A DNA stretch of 64,000 bases from Methylocaldum szegediense (GTDB taxonomy: Bacteria; Pseudomonadota; Gammaproteobacteria; Methylococcales; Methylococcaceae): assembly GCF_949769195.1 (NCBI RefSeq), contig NZ_OX458333.1, positions 4,746,001-4,810,000 of the forward strand, in the 5' to 3' direction. This document shows positions 45,520 through 55,973 of the stretch, piece by piece; position 1 is the first letter of the stretch; the number at the start of each line of letters is the position of its first letter. The notes under the pieces are model-generated. The model worked only from the letters and a program-made list of their open reading frames with translations, was not told the origin of the DNA and ran no database searches. A program made the translations under genes and the position numbers.

Positions 45520-46593
45520 TCAACCCAGCGCACGAGCGAGATAATGGTCCGACTTTCGACGGAAATGCTCGATCCGTTCGAGCATCGAGGACGCCAAAGG
45601 CTCGCTCAAGGCTGCGCCGAAATCGTTCGCCGTCGCGTGTTCCGATAACAAGTGTTTCTCGCCGCCGATCATCGTCATCAGGTTTTCGATTTTGGTGGAC
45701 CGGTACGGTGAGCGTTCGCAGGCGAAAGGTTTTGCATGGCGCAGCGCGAAAACGCAGCCGTGGAAGAAATTGGTCGCCACCGCTTCGGCACGGGCCATGG
45801 CGTGGGCGAAATCCTGCGGCCCGGCCGTGATCCGTTGCCGATCGGCCCAGTCGTTTCGATAGCCCAGGCTGACCAGAGGATAGCCGCGCGACTGGGCCCA
45901 GCGGCGGGTTTCACGAGCGAACGCTTCCGAGAAGTTATGCCCGTAAACCGCCACGAAAGGCCGGTTCGGCTCGTGCCAGGCGGCCTCGGCTTCCGGCATG
46001 AATTGAAGACAGGGATCGAGCACCAGTTCCGGTTCGAAGCCGAGAGCGCTTTCGACAATCGCCCGGGAGTTCTCGTCACGAACCGAGATCGCGTCAAACC
46101 GGCGCAACCGGTCCGCCCAAACCAGCTCGAGTCCTTTCGACCCGTCGTAATTTCCGAAGCTCGCGGCATACGAGACCAGCCGTCGCGTGCGGATACCCTC
46201 TCCAAAGAAGAAGGAACACCCGCCGTACCACGGATGGGTCAAATTCCAGACCTCGTCGCTGCCGACGATCACGTAGTCGAAGTACTCGTCGGTATTTCCG
46301 CTTTCGGGATCGAAGGGCGGCGAACGCGGCAACGCGGATATGGCCCGCACGAATTTGAACAGCTTTAGACCGTAGAGCGGATAGTCCGAGACCGGAACCG
46401 GGGTCGGCAGGACCGGCCGGAGCGCGCACGCCCATTCGGCGCGTTTGATCCGCCAGGCATCGTGATCCAGGATGACGGCCTCATGCCCGCGCGAGCGCAG
46501 AGCCTCCACCAGGCAGCGCGCCTGCCAATAGCTGCCGTAATTGATGCAGCGATGGAAGGTCAAGATGCCCGTCCTTGGTCTTCGGTTCTCCAT
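45520..46593 (-). CDS. Polysaccharide pyruvyl transferase family protein (WcaK/AmsJ-like)
   Basis: The 357-aa protein has the family N-terminus GILTFHRCINYGSYWQARCLVEALRSRGHE, the IVGSDEVWNL motif, SYAASFG, SVRDENS and the C-terminal NFFHGCVFALRHAKPF. Members transfer pyruvate ketals from phosphoenolpyruvate to sugars of surface polysaccharides or related polymers. It is directly followed by the FrhB-like gene and is divergent, across 73 bp, from the phosphoribosyltransferase-like fusion. The acceptor is unknown. Confidence 0.85.
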   Translation of the reverse strand: MENRRPRTGILTFHRCINYGSYWQARCLVEALRSRGHEAVILDHDAWRIKRAEWACALRPVLPTPVPVSDYPLYGLKLFKFVRAISALPRSPPFDPESGNTDEYFDYVIVGSDEVWNLTHPWYGGCSFFFGEGIRTRRLVSYAASFGNYDGSKGLELVWADRLRRFDAISVRDENSRAIVESALGFEPELVLDPCLQFMPEAEAAWHEPNRPFVAVYGHNFSEAFARETRRWAQSRGYPLVSLGYRNDWADRQRITAGPQDFAHAMARAEAVATNFFHGCVFALRHAKPFACERSPYRSTKIENLMTMIGGEKHLLSEHATANDFGAALSEPLASSMLERIEHFRRKSDHYLARALG

Positions 46594-46666
46594 GCCGTTT
46601 CCGAATTCCCTGTCTTAAGCATTAGATGACGCGCGAAAAGCGATGTGCCTCAGGGGTCCAAGAAAT

Positions 46667-48445
46667 ATGATCGTCTACGGTGATCCGTGTTACGAGATTC
46701 AGGCCGCTGCCTTGCTGGACCGAGTTCGGCAATGGGCCGGGCGCGCGAGCGGCCATGTGCAGGATGGGACGGATTCGTCAGCAAGGGATGGACAAGCGGA
46801 TGCAGCTCCGCAGTGTGGCTCGGCCGACGAATGGGACGTCCGACGCAGGCTGCTGATCGAAGCCGGACAACTGGAGCAGGCCCTAGCCGACAGGCTGGGA
46901 AACGACCCGCTCGTGCAGCGCGTCATGACGGTCACCGATCTCGCCGCCGATGCGTTTCTCGGTTACGCCGATCCCGGGCCAACTCAAAAAGCGCTGGCCG
47001 AGATTGAACTACCGCCGGATCTGACGGTGCGCGTTAAAGTGCCGGAAGGGTTCGCGTTCTATGCGCTCTATCCCGAGCAATACGCCGAAGCCGCGAGGCG
47101 ATGGAGTCGCGAGCATGCGGATTCGGACTCAAAGCGCGCGGCAGTGGTCGGCATCCGCAGCATAGGCACGAGTCTCTCGGCCGTGGTGGCGCGGGTGCTG
47201 GTCAAGGCCGGATGGAGCGTGCGGCGGCTTACGATTCGGCCCACGGGGCATCCGTATGCCCGGCGCACGGAAATTTCGAGCGAGGCCGTTCGGGGAGCGG
47301 GTTTCGGACTCGTGGTGGACGAAGGCCCGGGACTGTCCGGTTCGTCGATGGCGGCTGCGGCACAAGCGTTGGTCGAGGCCGGTATCGACCGATCCAAAAT
47401 CTTCTTTTTTCCGGGACACCGCAGCGGACCCGGACACGCCGGAAACGAGGACGTGCGGCGATGGTGGGCCGACGCACCGTGTTACGTCGTCGGTTTGAAC
47501 GAAATGACTCGGAATGGCCGATCGCTAATGGAAGAGCTGGCGTATCGCAGCGGCCCGTTCGTTCGGGTGGACGATTTGAGCGGTGGGATGTGGCGGCGTG
47601 CGGTCTATGCGAGCGAAGACGAGTGGCCAGCGGCATTCGCGGCGTTCGAACGGAACAAATACCGGGTGGTACGGTGTGACGGTTCCTCCGTGCTGTGGAA
47701 ATTCGAGGGCCTGACCGGCGGAGCCGAGGCCGCCCGCGATCGCATGGCATGGCTCGCAAAACGCGGCTGGATGGCCGTTCCTCTCGATGTTGCCTACGGT
47801 TTCGTCGCGCGGCCGTGGATTGAAGGAAAACCCCTTAGCCGGGAATCGTGCGACTCTGCCATCCTTGCGGGTATAGGCTGCTATATCGCAGAAGCGGCTA
47901 TGCCCCCTGTCGCAAAGTCCGAACACGAGGGAGCGATAAAACGGCTCAGGGAGATGGTCTATTGGAATATTCGGGAAAGTCTGGGCGAGACGGCGGCCGA
48001 AAGTATGCGCGAGTGGATGGGCGAAGTCGTAGTGCCGTCGGGCCCGAGTTACGGCGACGGCAGGCTGGCACCGGAAGAATGGCTGCGCGGTCCCGGCGAG
48101 CGCCTGATCAAAGTGGATTGCAGTGGGCATCAGGCCGACCATACCCTGGTGGGAGTGCAACCGGTAGCCTGGGATTTGGCCGGAGCGATCGTGGAATGGG
48201 GACTCGAGGGCGAAGCGGCGCGGTGTCTGCTAAGCGCGTTCTCCGCCGCAGGAGGGAAGCCGCCGCCGGTTCCGGCGTTGAGGTTTTATTGCTTGGCTTA
48301 CGCGGCGTTCAGGCTCGGACAGTGTGCGATCTGCTCGACACGGGCCGATCCAGAAGAAAGGCGAAGGCTAGAGCGTGCAGCCCGCTTCTATCGTGTGCGG
48401 TTGCTGCGGGAATCGACACGGCTCGACCTTGGCTATTCCGATTGA
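46667..48445 (+). CDS. Phosphoribosyltransferase-like domain fused to a kinase-like domain; function unknown
   Basis: The 592-aa protein begins MIVYGDPCYEIQ. After a helical segment there is a PRTase-like part (about 125-270). It has FYALYPEQYAEAARRW, VVGIRSIGTSLSAVVARVL and a PRPP-loop-like VVDEGPGLSGSSM (about 216-228; usual form VVDDxxxTGxTxxxA). The second half (about 330-590) recalls the aminoglycoside/choline kinase fold: a lysine in VLWKFEGL, ARPWIEGKPL as hinge, and VDCSGHQADH then AWDLAGAIVEW in the place of catalytic and metal loops. Catalytic residues do not match exactly, so activity is uncertain. An upstream ATG at 46643 is also in frame. It is divergent from the pyruvyl transferase. 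Confidence 0.6.
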   Translation: MIVYGDPCYEIQAAALLDRVRQWAGRASGHVQDGTDSSARDGQADAAPQCGSADEWDVRRRLLIEAGQLEQALADRLGNDPLVQRVMTVTDLAADAFLGYADPGPTQKALAEIELPPDLTVRVKVPEGFAFYALYPEQYAEAARRWSREHADSDSKRAAVVGIRSIGTSLSAVVARVLVKAGWSVRRLTIRPTGHPYARRTEISSEAVRGAGFGLVVDEGPGLSGSSMAAAAQALVEAGIDRSKIFFFPGHRSGPGHAGNEDVRRWWADAPCYVVGLNEMTRNGRSLMEELAYRSGPFVRVDDLSGGMWRRAVYASEDEWPAAFAAFERNKYRVVRCDGSSVLWKFEGLTGGAEAARDRMAWLAKRGWMAVPLDVAYGFVARPWIEGKPLSRESCDSAILAGIGCYIAEAAMPPVAKSEHEGAIKRLREMVYWNIRESLGETAAESMREWMGEVVVPSGPSYGDGRLAPEEWLRGPGERLIKVDCSGHQADHTLVGVQPVAWDLAGAIVEWGLEGEAARCLLSAFSAAGGKPPPVPALRFYCLAYAAFRLGQCAICSTRADPEERRRLERAARFYRVRLLRESTRLDLGYSD

Positions 48446-48499
48446 ATGGTAACGTGAACGGATGATTTGGCAGCTGATGATCATTCGGTGTCGAATTCG

Positions 48500-49690
<1,191 letters not shown>

Positions 49691-49956
49691 GTTAGGACAC
49701 GAGCTTAGCTGACGAAAGCCGCGTCATACTAACATGCACACAAATTCGAAACAGTAATAAAAAATGATTTTGTTATGCAAAATATAAATAAGAGGCAGGC
49801 TAGAAACCCGCTGGTCCGATCGCCCCCCGATATTCGCCCCGTAAGGCCGGACAGCGGGATGAGGAAACGGAGCCCACCAGAAAGGCGCTGGCTATGTTGG
49901 CCACGTGAGGAGGATGTCCTACGGACTCTGCATTTTCGCGCGTGACGCTGAACCGC

Positions 49957-51213
49957 TCATTCCGCCGACAAGGGGACGTTCGCGCCGTTGTGTGCGTTCA
50001 GGGGCCAGCCGTCCAAGTTCAGCCAATGTCCCAGCTTTTCCGACTTGGTCCGAAGGTAGACCAGGTTCTCCCGATTGGGTGCTGCCTCCAAAGGCACCCG
50101 TCCCACGATCTTGAGGCCATAGTCTTCAAGCTGGGCAAATTTGACCGGGTTATTGCTCATCAGGCGCAAGGTATTTACCCCCAGATCGGCGAGAATCTGG
50201 GCGCCCACATCATAACGGCGGGAATCGACCGGCAACCCGAGGTCCAGATTGGCTTCCACTGTATCTCGTCCCTGATCCTGCAGGCCATAGGCCCGAAGTT
50301 TGTGGGCCAGACCGATCCCCCGGCCTTCGTGTCCGCGCAGGTAGACCAGCACGCCGCTCCCGGCCCGCTCGATCTGGGTCAGAGCCATTTTCAGCTGGTT
50401 GCCGCAGTCGCAGCGCAGCGAGCCGAATACATCCCCAGTCAGGCATTCGGAATGGATTCGCACGAGAACATTGTCCTCACCCCGTACTTGTCCTTTAACG
50501 AGAGCCAAATGTTCCGATCCGTCGAGGAGCGAGCGGTAGACATGCGCCGTGAACGAGCCGGCAGATGTCGGCAGGCGCGCTTCGGCGATATGTTCTATGG
50601 ATCGTTCGGTGCGTCGGCGATAGGCGAGGAGGTCGGCGACGCTCACGATGGGCAACCAGTGTTCTTGCGCGAAGGCTAGGAGCGCCGAACCGCACACCGG
50701 GCTACCGTCGTCGGCGGCGATCGTGCTCAGTGCCGCGGCGGGATAAAGGCCGGCGAGCCGAGCCAGATCCACAGCGGCCTCGGCCTGACCGGGATGTTCC
50801 AGCACGCCGTGCCGCCTCGCTCGTACCGGAAACACATGGCCCGGGCGGGTAAAACGTTCAGGCCCTATTGTGGGGTCGGCCAAGGCGCGCACGGTGGCAC
50901 TGCGGTCGGCTGCGGAGAGGCCGAGGTCGACGGCCGTGTTGAAATCGACCGATACGGCGCTCGCGGCGTGCCGCGCCTCACCGTGGATTCCGCTCGTCTT
51001 CGGGAGCTGCAGAGCGTCTAAGCGTTCGTCGGTCAAAGCAGTGTAGATGATCCCGCGGGTGTGGCGAAGCAGAAAGGCCATGGTCTTGGTCGTGATCTTT
51101 TCGGCACCGATCACGAGAAAGCCTGTATTCTCGCGGGAAGCGTCGTCCATGACGACGACGAAGGCTCCGCTACGGATCGCTTCCAGGGCGGTTTCGATGG
51201 AATCGTAGGGCAT
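49957..51213 (-). CDS. ribBA: RibBA: 3,4-dihydroxy-2-butanone-4-phosphate synthase / GTP cyclohydrolase II
   Basis: The 418-aa bifunctional protein has an N-terminal RibB domain (acidic loop [10 protein letters not shown] and [32 protein letters not shown]). The C-terminal RibA domain has [21 protein letters not shown] (zinc cysteines), [17 protein letters not shown] and MSNNPVKF. The two domains supply both precursors of riboflavin. It is 10 bp from the upstream monooxygenase gene, inside an FMN-dependent sulfur cluster, which suggests extra flavin supply for that pathway. In RibB the usual acidic motif is DDE(D/N)REN; here it reads DDASREN, so RibB activity may be reduced or lost. Confidence 0.92.
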   Translation of the reverse strand: [418 protein letters not shown]

Positions 51214-51223
51214 CTCGAACTCC

Positions 51224-52417
51224 TCACGAATAAAAGCTCGGTACGGGCGGACGTTCGTTCAGAACCCATTCCCCGAGATCGAGTAGTTTGTAATCGACCG
51301 GATCGTGGAGAGAATGTGTGCGGAGGTTCCTCCAAAACCGGTCGAAACCCGCCGCCGAGGTGGTAGCCCGTGCGCCGGTCACCTCGAACAGGCGCTGGGT
51401 CACGTCCAGTCCCGCACGAGTGGCGAGCACTTTGGCGGTAGCCGTGGCCAAGGCGGTTTCGGCGCGCTCCTCGGCGGTCAGCTCGTCTTCCTTCTGCCAG
51501 GCGGCATCCAGCAAGTGGGCGGCATGGTCGGTCGCGAGCGACGCGGCATTCAGTTCCACCCAGAATTCGCCATATTTCTGCAGCACGTAAGGGTCTTTGG
51601 TAGGGCTCTCTACGCCGGAAAGAAACCAGGCACGGGACTGGCTGCGAGTGTAAGCCCTGGCTTCCGTCAGTGCGCCTTCGGCGATGCCGAGATAAATATT
51701 GGTCAGGACCAGTTGCGCGATTAGCGAACGCAAACTCGCATACAGGCTGCCTAAAGGCCCTGGATTCCTGAGGATCTCGTGGTCGTAGATGCGAACCTCG
51801 TGGAATTCCACGGTGCCGCTGTCGGTTTGGCGCTGTCCCATGTTGTCCCAGTCGGAATTGATCCGGATTCCTTCCCGGTCGGACGGGATGACCGCAACTA
51901 TCAGCTTACCGTCCTGATCGGAGATTCCCGACACGACCAGCTGATCCGAATCCATGGCGCCCGAGCAGAAGCTCTTGATGCCGTGCAGCAGCCAGTGGCG
52001 GCCGTCGGCGACAATGCGGGCGCGGGTGTCCAGAGGATTCAGGGCATTGCCCCAGAACCAGCGGCCCCGGACCGTCTCCCGGTAATAATGCGGCCACTGG
52101 TCGCCGAATAGCCGCACCGTAGCCAGCAACAGGTGCTGAAAACCGAACAGATGGCCCAGCGAGCTGTCGGCCGCCGAGATGATGCGGACGATGCGCAAGG
52201 TGTCGTACCAATCGAGACCATAGCCCCCGTATTCGGTCGGGATGATCAGGTTCAACAGGCCGCTCTCGCGTAGCCGGTCGCGCTCGGCTTTGGCGGTTCC
52301 TCCGGCTTTGTCCCGTTCGACCGCGGTTTCGGCGAAAGCCGCCGCCAGTCGCTCGGCCTTGCCGAACAATTCTTGAATCGGTACGGGCTCGTGCATGGTG
52401 CTACCAGCGGCCGGCAT
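51224..52417 (-). CDS. DszC/SfnC-like flavin-dependent monooxygenase (acyl-CoA dehydrogenase fold)
   Basis: The 397-aa protein has the acyl-CoA dehydrogenase fold, but with DszC/SfnC-type features: NLIIPTEYGGYGLDWYDTLRI, SLGHLFGFQHLL, and the C-terminal FWRNLRTHSLHDPVDYKLLDLGEW. Relatives oxygenate sulfur compounds with reduced flavin. The start at 52417 overlaps the sfnG stop (TGATG), consistent with coupling; ATG 52396 is an alternative. It sits between sfnG and ribBA in the sulfur cluster. Substrate unknown; a sulfur compound is an inference. Confidence 0.82.
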   Translation of the reverse strand: MPAAGSTMHEPVPIQELFGKAERLAAAFAETAVERDKAGGTAKAERDRLRESGLLNLIIPTEYGGYGLDWYDTLRIVRIISAADSSLGHLFGFQHLLLATVRLFGDQWPHYYRETVRGRWFWGNALNPLDTRARIVADGRHWLLHGIKSFCSGAMDSDQLVVSGISDQDGKLIVAVIPSDREGIRINSDWDNMGQRQTDSGTVEFHEVRIYDHEILRNPGPLGSLYASLRSLIAQLVLTNIYLGIAEGALTEARAYTRSQSRAWFLSGVESPTKDPYVLQKYGEFWVELNAASLATDHAAHLLDAAWQKEDELTAEERAETALATATAKVLATRAGLDVTQRLFEVTGARATTSAAGFDRFWRNLRTHSLHDPVDYKLLDLGEWVLNERPPVPSFYS

Positions 52418-53532
52418 CAGGCGACAGCTCTGTCTAGTGTTCCGGCTTCCAGTTGCCGTACCAAGGGTATTACCCGTTTGCCGAAATACTCGACTTCTTC
52501 CTGGAAGTGGAGGAAACCCGTCAAGACCAGATCGACCCCGACCGACTTCAAAGCCACGATCCGTTCGGCGATCTGCTCCGGCGTTCCGATGAGACCGGTC
52601 TTGAAACCGTCGTTGTACTGGACGAGATCCTCGAAGGTGGAATGAGCCCAATTGCCTTCGCCTTCCGGTGAAGCCTTGCCGGCCTGCTGGACTTCGTGGC
52701 CGAAAGCCTTGACCGCTTCCGGATCGGCCTTGGCGATGATCTCATCCAGCACCTCGCGGGCCTCCGCTTCGGTGTCGCGGGCGATGACGAACGCGTTGAC
52801 GCCAATCTTGACGGTGCGGCCGTGCTGAGCCGCTTTGTCGCGGATGTCGTCCACCTGGGCCTTGATGCCTTCGACCGTGTTTCCGTTGGTGAAATACCAG
52901 TCCGACACCCTTGCCGCCATATCACGCGCCGCCCGGGAACTGCCGCCCTGAAAGATTTCCGGATGCGGCGATTGCAAGGGTTTGGGCTTCAGCGAATAGT
53001 CGTGAAAGCGGTAGAAATCTCCGAGGAAGGTGAAATTGTCCTGGGTCCAGATACCGCGGATCGCGCGGATGAACTCCTCGGAACGGCGATAGCGCTCGTC
53101 GTGTTCCAACCAGGGTTCGCCGATCGCGTGAAATTCGCTTTTGAACCAGCCGCTGACGATATTGACGGCGATACGACCTTCCGTCAGCTGGTCGATGGTG
53201 GCGATCTGTTTGGCGAGCACGGCAGGATGCCAGGGTCCCGGCAGAACCGCGGCGATCACCCGCAGGCGTTCGGTAGCGGCCAGCAGGGCGTGGGAGAAGG
53301 CCACCGACTCGTGTTGATACTCGGCGCCGTAGCCCGCGGTGAAGCGGATCTGGCTCAGCGCGTACTCGAAGCCGTTCTGTTCGGCTATTTGCGCCAGCTT
53401 ACGGTTGTAGTCGATGTCCCAGCGGGTGCGCTGTTCGATCTTGCTGATGACCAGGCCGCCGCTGACGTTGGGGACCCAGTAGGCGAATTTGACGGGAGTA
53501 TCGGATGTGGCGACGGTAAATGCTTGGCTCAT
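52417..53532 (-). CDS. sfnG: Dimethylsulfone monooxygenase SfnG (SsuD-like, FMNH2-dependent)
   Basis: The 371-aa luciferase-fold protein shows KFAYWVPNVSGGLVISKIEQRT, FEYALSQIRFTAGYGAEYQHESV, IVSGWFKSEF and PHPEIFQGGSS, characteristic of SfnG. SfnG converts dimethylsulfone to methanesulfinate with FMNH2 from a partner reductase. AGGAG 8 bp upstream sets the ATG at 53532. The FMN reductase and the ribBA gene are in the same cluster. Close relatives such as MsuD or SsuD are less likely given these motifs. Confidence 0.85.
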   Translation of the reverse strand: MSQAFTVATSDTPVKFAYWVPNVSGGLVISKIEQRTRWDIDYNRKLAQIAEQNGFEYALSQIRFTAGYGAEYQHESVAFSHALLAATERLRVIAAVLPGPWHPAVLAKQIATIDQLTEGRIAVNIVSGWFKSEFHAIGEPWLEHDERYRRSEEFIRAIRGIWTQDNFTFLGDFYRFHDYSLKPKPLQSPHPEIFQGGSSRAARDMAARVSDWYFTNGNTVEGIKAQVDDIRDKAAQHGRTVKIGVNAFVIARDTEAEAREVLDEIIAKADPEAVKAFGHEVQQAGKASPEGEGNWAHSTFEDLVQYNDGFKTGLIGTPEQIAERIVALKSVGVDLVLTGFLHFQEEVEYFGKRVIPLVRQLEAGTLDRAVA

Positions 53533-53544
53533 GATCTTGTTCTC

Positions 53545-54090
53545 CTAAACGGCATGATTGACCGGCGTATTCAGTAATGTGCCGTTGACGGTGACGGTAC
53601 CGGCGACTTCGACGGGACGGATCAAGGTGTCCAATACCGGGCAGTGCGCTTCCACGCGTGCGACCAGATCCCGTATCGTCGCCAAATCCGCGGGGCTCTT
53701 GATAACCGTTTCGAAACTGACTTTTCGATAGCCGGCCGGCACGGACTCGTCGAGGCCGAACAGCCCACGGACGTCGAGTTCCCCTTTGACGTTGACTTCC
53801 ACGGCTTCCAGGGGAATGCCCAACACCGCGGCGTAAGCGGCGTACATGATTTCCTGGCAGGTCGCGAGGGCGACCAAGACGAGTTCCACGGGATTGGGGC
53901 CGGCGTTGCTTCCGCCGAGCTCAGCGGGTTCGTCGACGACGATGGGTGGAAAGTCCCGTACTTCGGCGGAGCAACGTACCCCGTCGAGCAGCCGGCTCCT
54001 TGTCCGAAACAGCAAGCGGGCCTTCGCCGGATCGTTGCTCACGACGCCGATCGTTCTTTCCAACGCCTGTTTCAATGCATTCTGTGACAT
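53545..54090 (-). CDS. OsmC-family protein
   Basis: The 181-aa protein has the OsmC/Ohr fold: the first redox cysteine in VALATCQEIM and a second in EAHCPVLDTL near the C-terminus. These proteins reduce organic peroxides through the cysteine pair. The ATG at 54090 follows GGAGATCGAC; the frame is open further to 54144. It is 12 bp from sfnG. In this cluster it may deal with peroxides from uncoupled flavin oxygenases, or act on sulfur intermediates; both are inferences. Confidence 0.85.
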   Translation of the reverse strand: MSQNALKQALERTIGVVSNDPAKARLLFRTRSRLLDGVRCSAEVRDFPPIVVDEPAELGGSNAGPNPVELVLVALATCQEIMYAAYAAVLGIPLEAVEVNVKGELDVRGLFGLDESVPAGYRKVSFETVIKSPADLATIRDLVARVEAHCPVLDTLIRPVEVAGTVTVNGTLLNTPVNHAV

Positions 54091-54169
54091 GTCGATCTCC
54101 GGAATGTCTTGGATCGGGGGGCAAAAAAGCGGCTGCCCGGTCATGGTGAACCGGGCCGCCGTGCCAGGC

Positions 54170-55354
54170 TCACTCGCCGCCTTGCTCGAACAACTCGAGA
54201 GGCAGTCCGACTAGGGATTTGCCGATCCATTCACGGGCGATGTTGTTGGAAGGCCCCATGCCGATGCCGGCACGGGCATCCCGGAATATGCGTTCCAGAG
54301 GACCTTTCTTGTAGCCGTAGCCACCGCTGACATCGAGCGCGTTACGGGCCGAGATGTTGGCGACTTCCGACGCATGCACCTTGAATTCGGTCAAGGGAAG
54401 TAGGATCTTGCCTTGCGGTTCTCCGGCCGCCTGGAGCTGGTCCAGCTGCCTCGCCAACTCGAACTGCCAGGGTCTTAGGCTTTCCACCAAGACCTTGGCT
54501 TCCGCGAGCTGCTGACGCAGCACCTGGTAGTCCGACAATTTGCGATTGAAGTCCCGGTGGATCGTGTTGGTCAGGTGTTCCGTCGCCTTTTCCAGGGCGG
54601 CGCGGGCGACGCCATGCCAGACCGCGCCTAGACCGATCAGATAGACCGGCGAGACGCCGTGGTAAACGATGTCTTTACCCTGGCCTTCTTCGCCCAGGCG
54701 GTCGCGCTTGTGGACGCGTACGTTGTCGTAACGCAGCGGTCCGCTGTGATTGCCTCGTACCCCGAGGGCTTCCCAGCGCCCGGCCTGAATGCCTTCGAGC
54801 TTGGAGTCGACAATGAAGAAGGTGATGTCGGTAGCGCTTTTGGCTCCGGGCGAGCGGGTCTGGAACACGTAGTAATCGGCCTGGCCCGCGCTGGTGGTAA
54901 AGGATTTCTCGGCATTGAGCCGGTAATACTCGTCACCGTCGCGCGCGGCCTCGCTCAGATTGAACCACCAATGGCCGCCTGTGGCTTTTTCGCTGGTGGA
55001 ATAGGTCCCGATCAGACCTTCGCGCGCCGGTTTCAGCCAGCGTAGTTTCTGATCGTGATTACCGAAGAGATTGATGGTCTGAGCGGCGCCCGTGTGCATC
55101 ACGTAGACCAGCCCGGTCGAGGCGCAGGCCCGGCCGATTTCCTCGGCAACGATGGAGAACGCCACATGGTCCAAGCCGAGGCCGCCATACTCTTCCGGAA
55201 TCAGAACGCCGTTCCAGCCGGCTCTGGCGAGCGCATTGAGGTTCTCTCTCGGAAACAAACCCTGCTCGTCGACCTTTTCCGCGTTGGAGCGGATGACTTC
55301 GTCGACCAGCTTGCGGATATCGGCTCGGATCTTTTCGTAATCGGGTGTGGACAT
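54170..55354 (-). CDS. Acyl-CoA dehydrogenase-family flavoprotein of the sulfur cluster (SfnB-like)
   Basis: The 394-aa protein has the acyl-CoA dehydrogenase fold: GVLIPEEYGGLGLDHVAFSI, GTYSTSEKATGGHWW, and the C-terminal FRDARAGIGMGPSNNIAREW. It is distinct from the DszC-like protein at 51224. Members in sfn operons are called SfnB or acquisition oxidoreductases, but a conventional dehydrogenase is possible because the usual catalytic base position could not be verified. GGGAGGAAAA precedes the ATG at 55354. It is 14 bp from the FMN reductase. Confidence 0.75.
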   Translation of the reverse strand: MSTPDYEKIRADIRKLVDEVIRSNAEKVDEQGLFPRENLNALARAGWNGVLIPEEYGGLGLDHVAFSIVAEEIGRACASTGLVYVMHTGAAQTINLFGNHDQKLRWLKPAREGLIGTYSTSEKATGGHWWFNLSEAARDGDEYYRLNAEKSFTTSAGQADYYVFQTRSPGAKSATDITFFIVDSKLEGIQAGRWEALGVRGNHSGPLRYDNVRVHKRDRLGEEGQGKDIVYHGVSPVYLIGLGAVWHGVARAALEKATEHLTNTIHRDFNRKLSDYQVLRQQLAEAKVLVESLRPWQFELARQLDQLQAAGEPQGKILLPLTEFKVHASEVANISARNALDVSGGYGYKKGPLERIFRDARAGIGMGPSNNIAREWIGKSLVGLPLELFEQGGE

Positions 55355-55368
55355 CGGTTTTCCTCCCT

Positions 55369-55935
55369 TCACGCAGCCCTGGCTTGCCGTTGCCTTGCGG
55401 CGAGAGCCTGCGCGGCATGCACGGCTTGACGCGCGGCCGTTTCGATGCGTTCCAGCACGATAGGATCTGAGAAGCGGGTACCATCGAAATCCCGCTCCGT
55501 GGCGTAAATGCCCGAGGGAACGGTATACGCCCCGAAGAAGCCGAACAGAGGCCGCAACTGATGCTCGATGATGAGCGCATGTTTTTCGCCGCCGCCGGTC
55601 GCAGCGAGGATCACCGGGGTCTCGTTGAGCGCTTTGGGATCGAGGAAGTCGAACAAATGCTTGAACAGCCCGGTGTAAGACCCTTTGTAGACAGGGGTGG
55701 CCGCGACCAGGATGTTGGCCGTTTCGATGGCGCGTAGTGCGGTTTTTCCGGCCTCGCCCAATTCACCGGGGTGCCGGGCCGGACCGATCGCCGGCGCCAG
55801 TTCCGCCAGTTGGTGGATGTTGGTTTCTATCGGCGTCAGCCGGCCGATGGCGTCTACGATCTGTTCGGCCAGGGCGAGGGTTTTTGATGGGGATCCCAGA
55901 TTGCCCGAGACCACGACGAGGTTTAGTTTGCCCAT
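55369..55935 (-). CDS. msuE: NADPH-dependent FMN reductase, MsuE/SsuE-like
   Basis: The 188-aa protein has a flavodoxin-like fold: VVVSGNLGSPSKTLALAE at the N-terminus, LVAATPVYKGSYTGLFKHLFDFL (flavin-binding loop) and VILAATGGGEKHALIIEHQLRPLF. It reduces FMN with NAD(P)H and passes FMNH2 to two-component monooxygenases such as SfnG. Its location two genes ahead of sfnG fits exactly. MsuE is preferred over SsuE because no ssuABC or ssuD is nearby. Confidence 0.85.
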   Translation of the reverse strand: MGKLNLVVVSGNLGSPSKTLALAEQIVDAIGRLTPIETNIHQLAELAPAIGPARHPGELGEAGKTALRAIETANILVAATPVYKGSYTGLFKHLFDFLDPKALNETPVILAATGGGEKHALIIEHQLRPLFGFFGAYTVPSGIYATERDFDGTRFSDPIVLERIETAARQAVHAAQALAARQRQARAA

Positions 55936-55973
55936 GTATTTGTCACCTTGTTTTGTTTAAGAAGAAAAGGACC

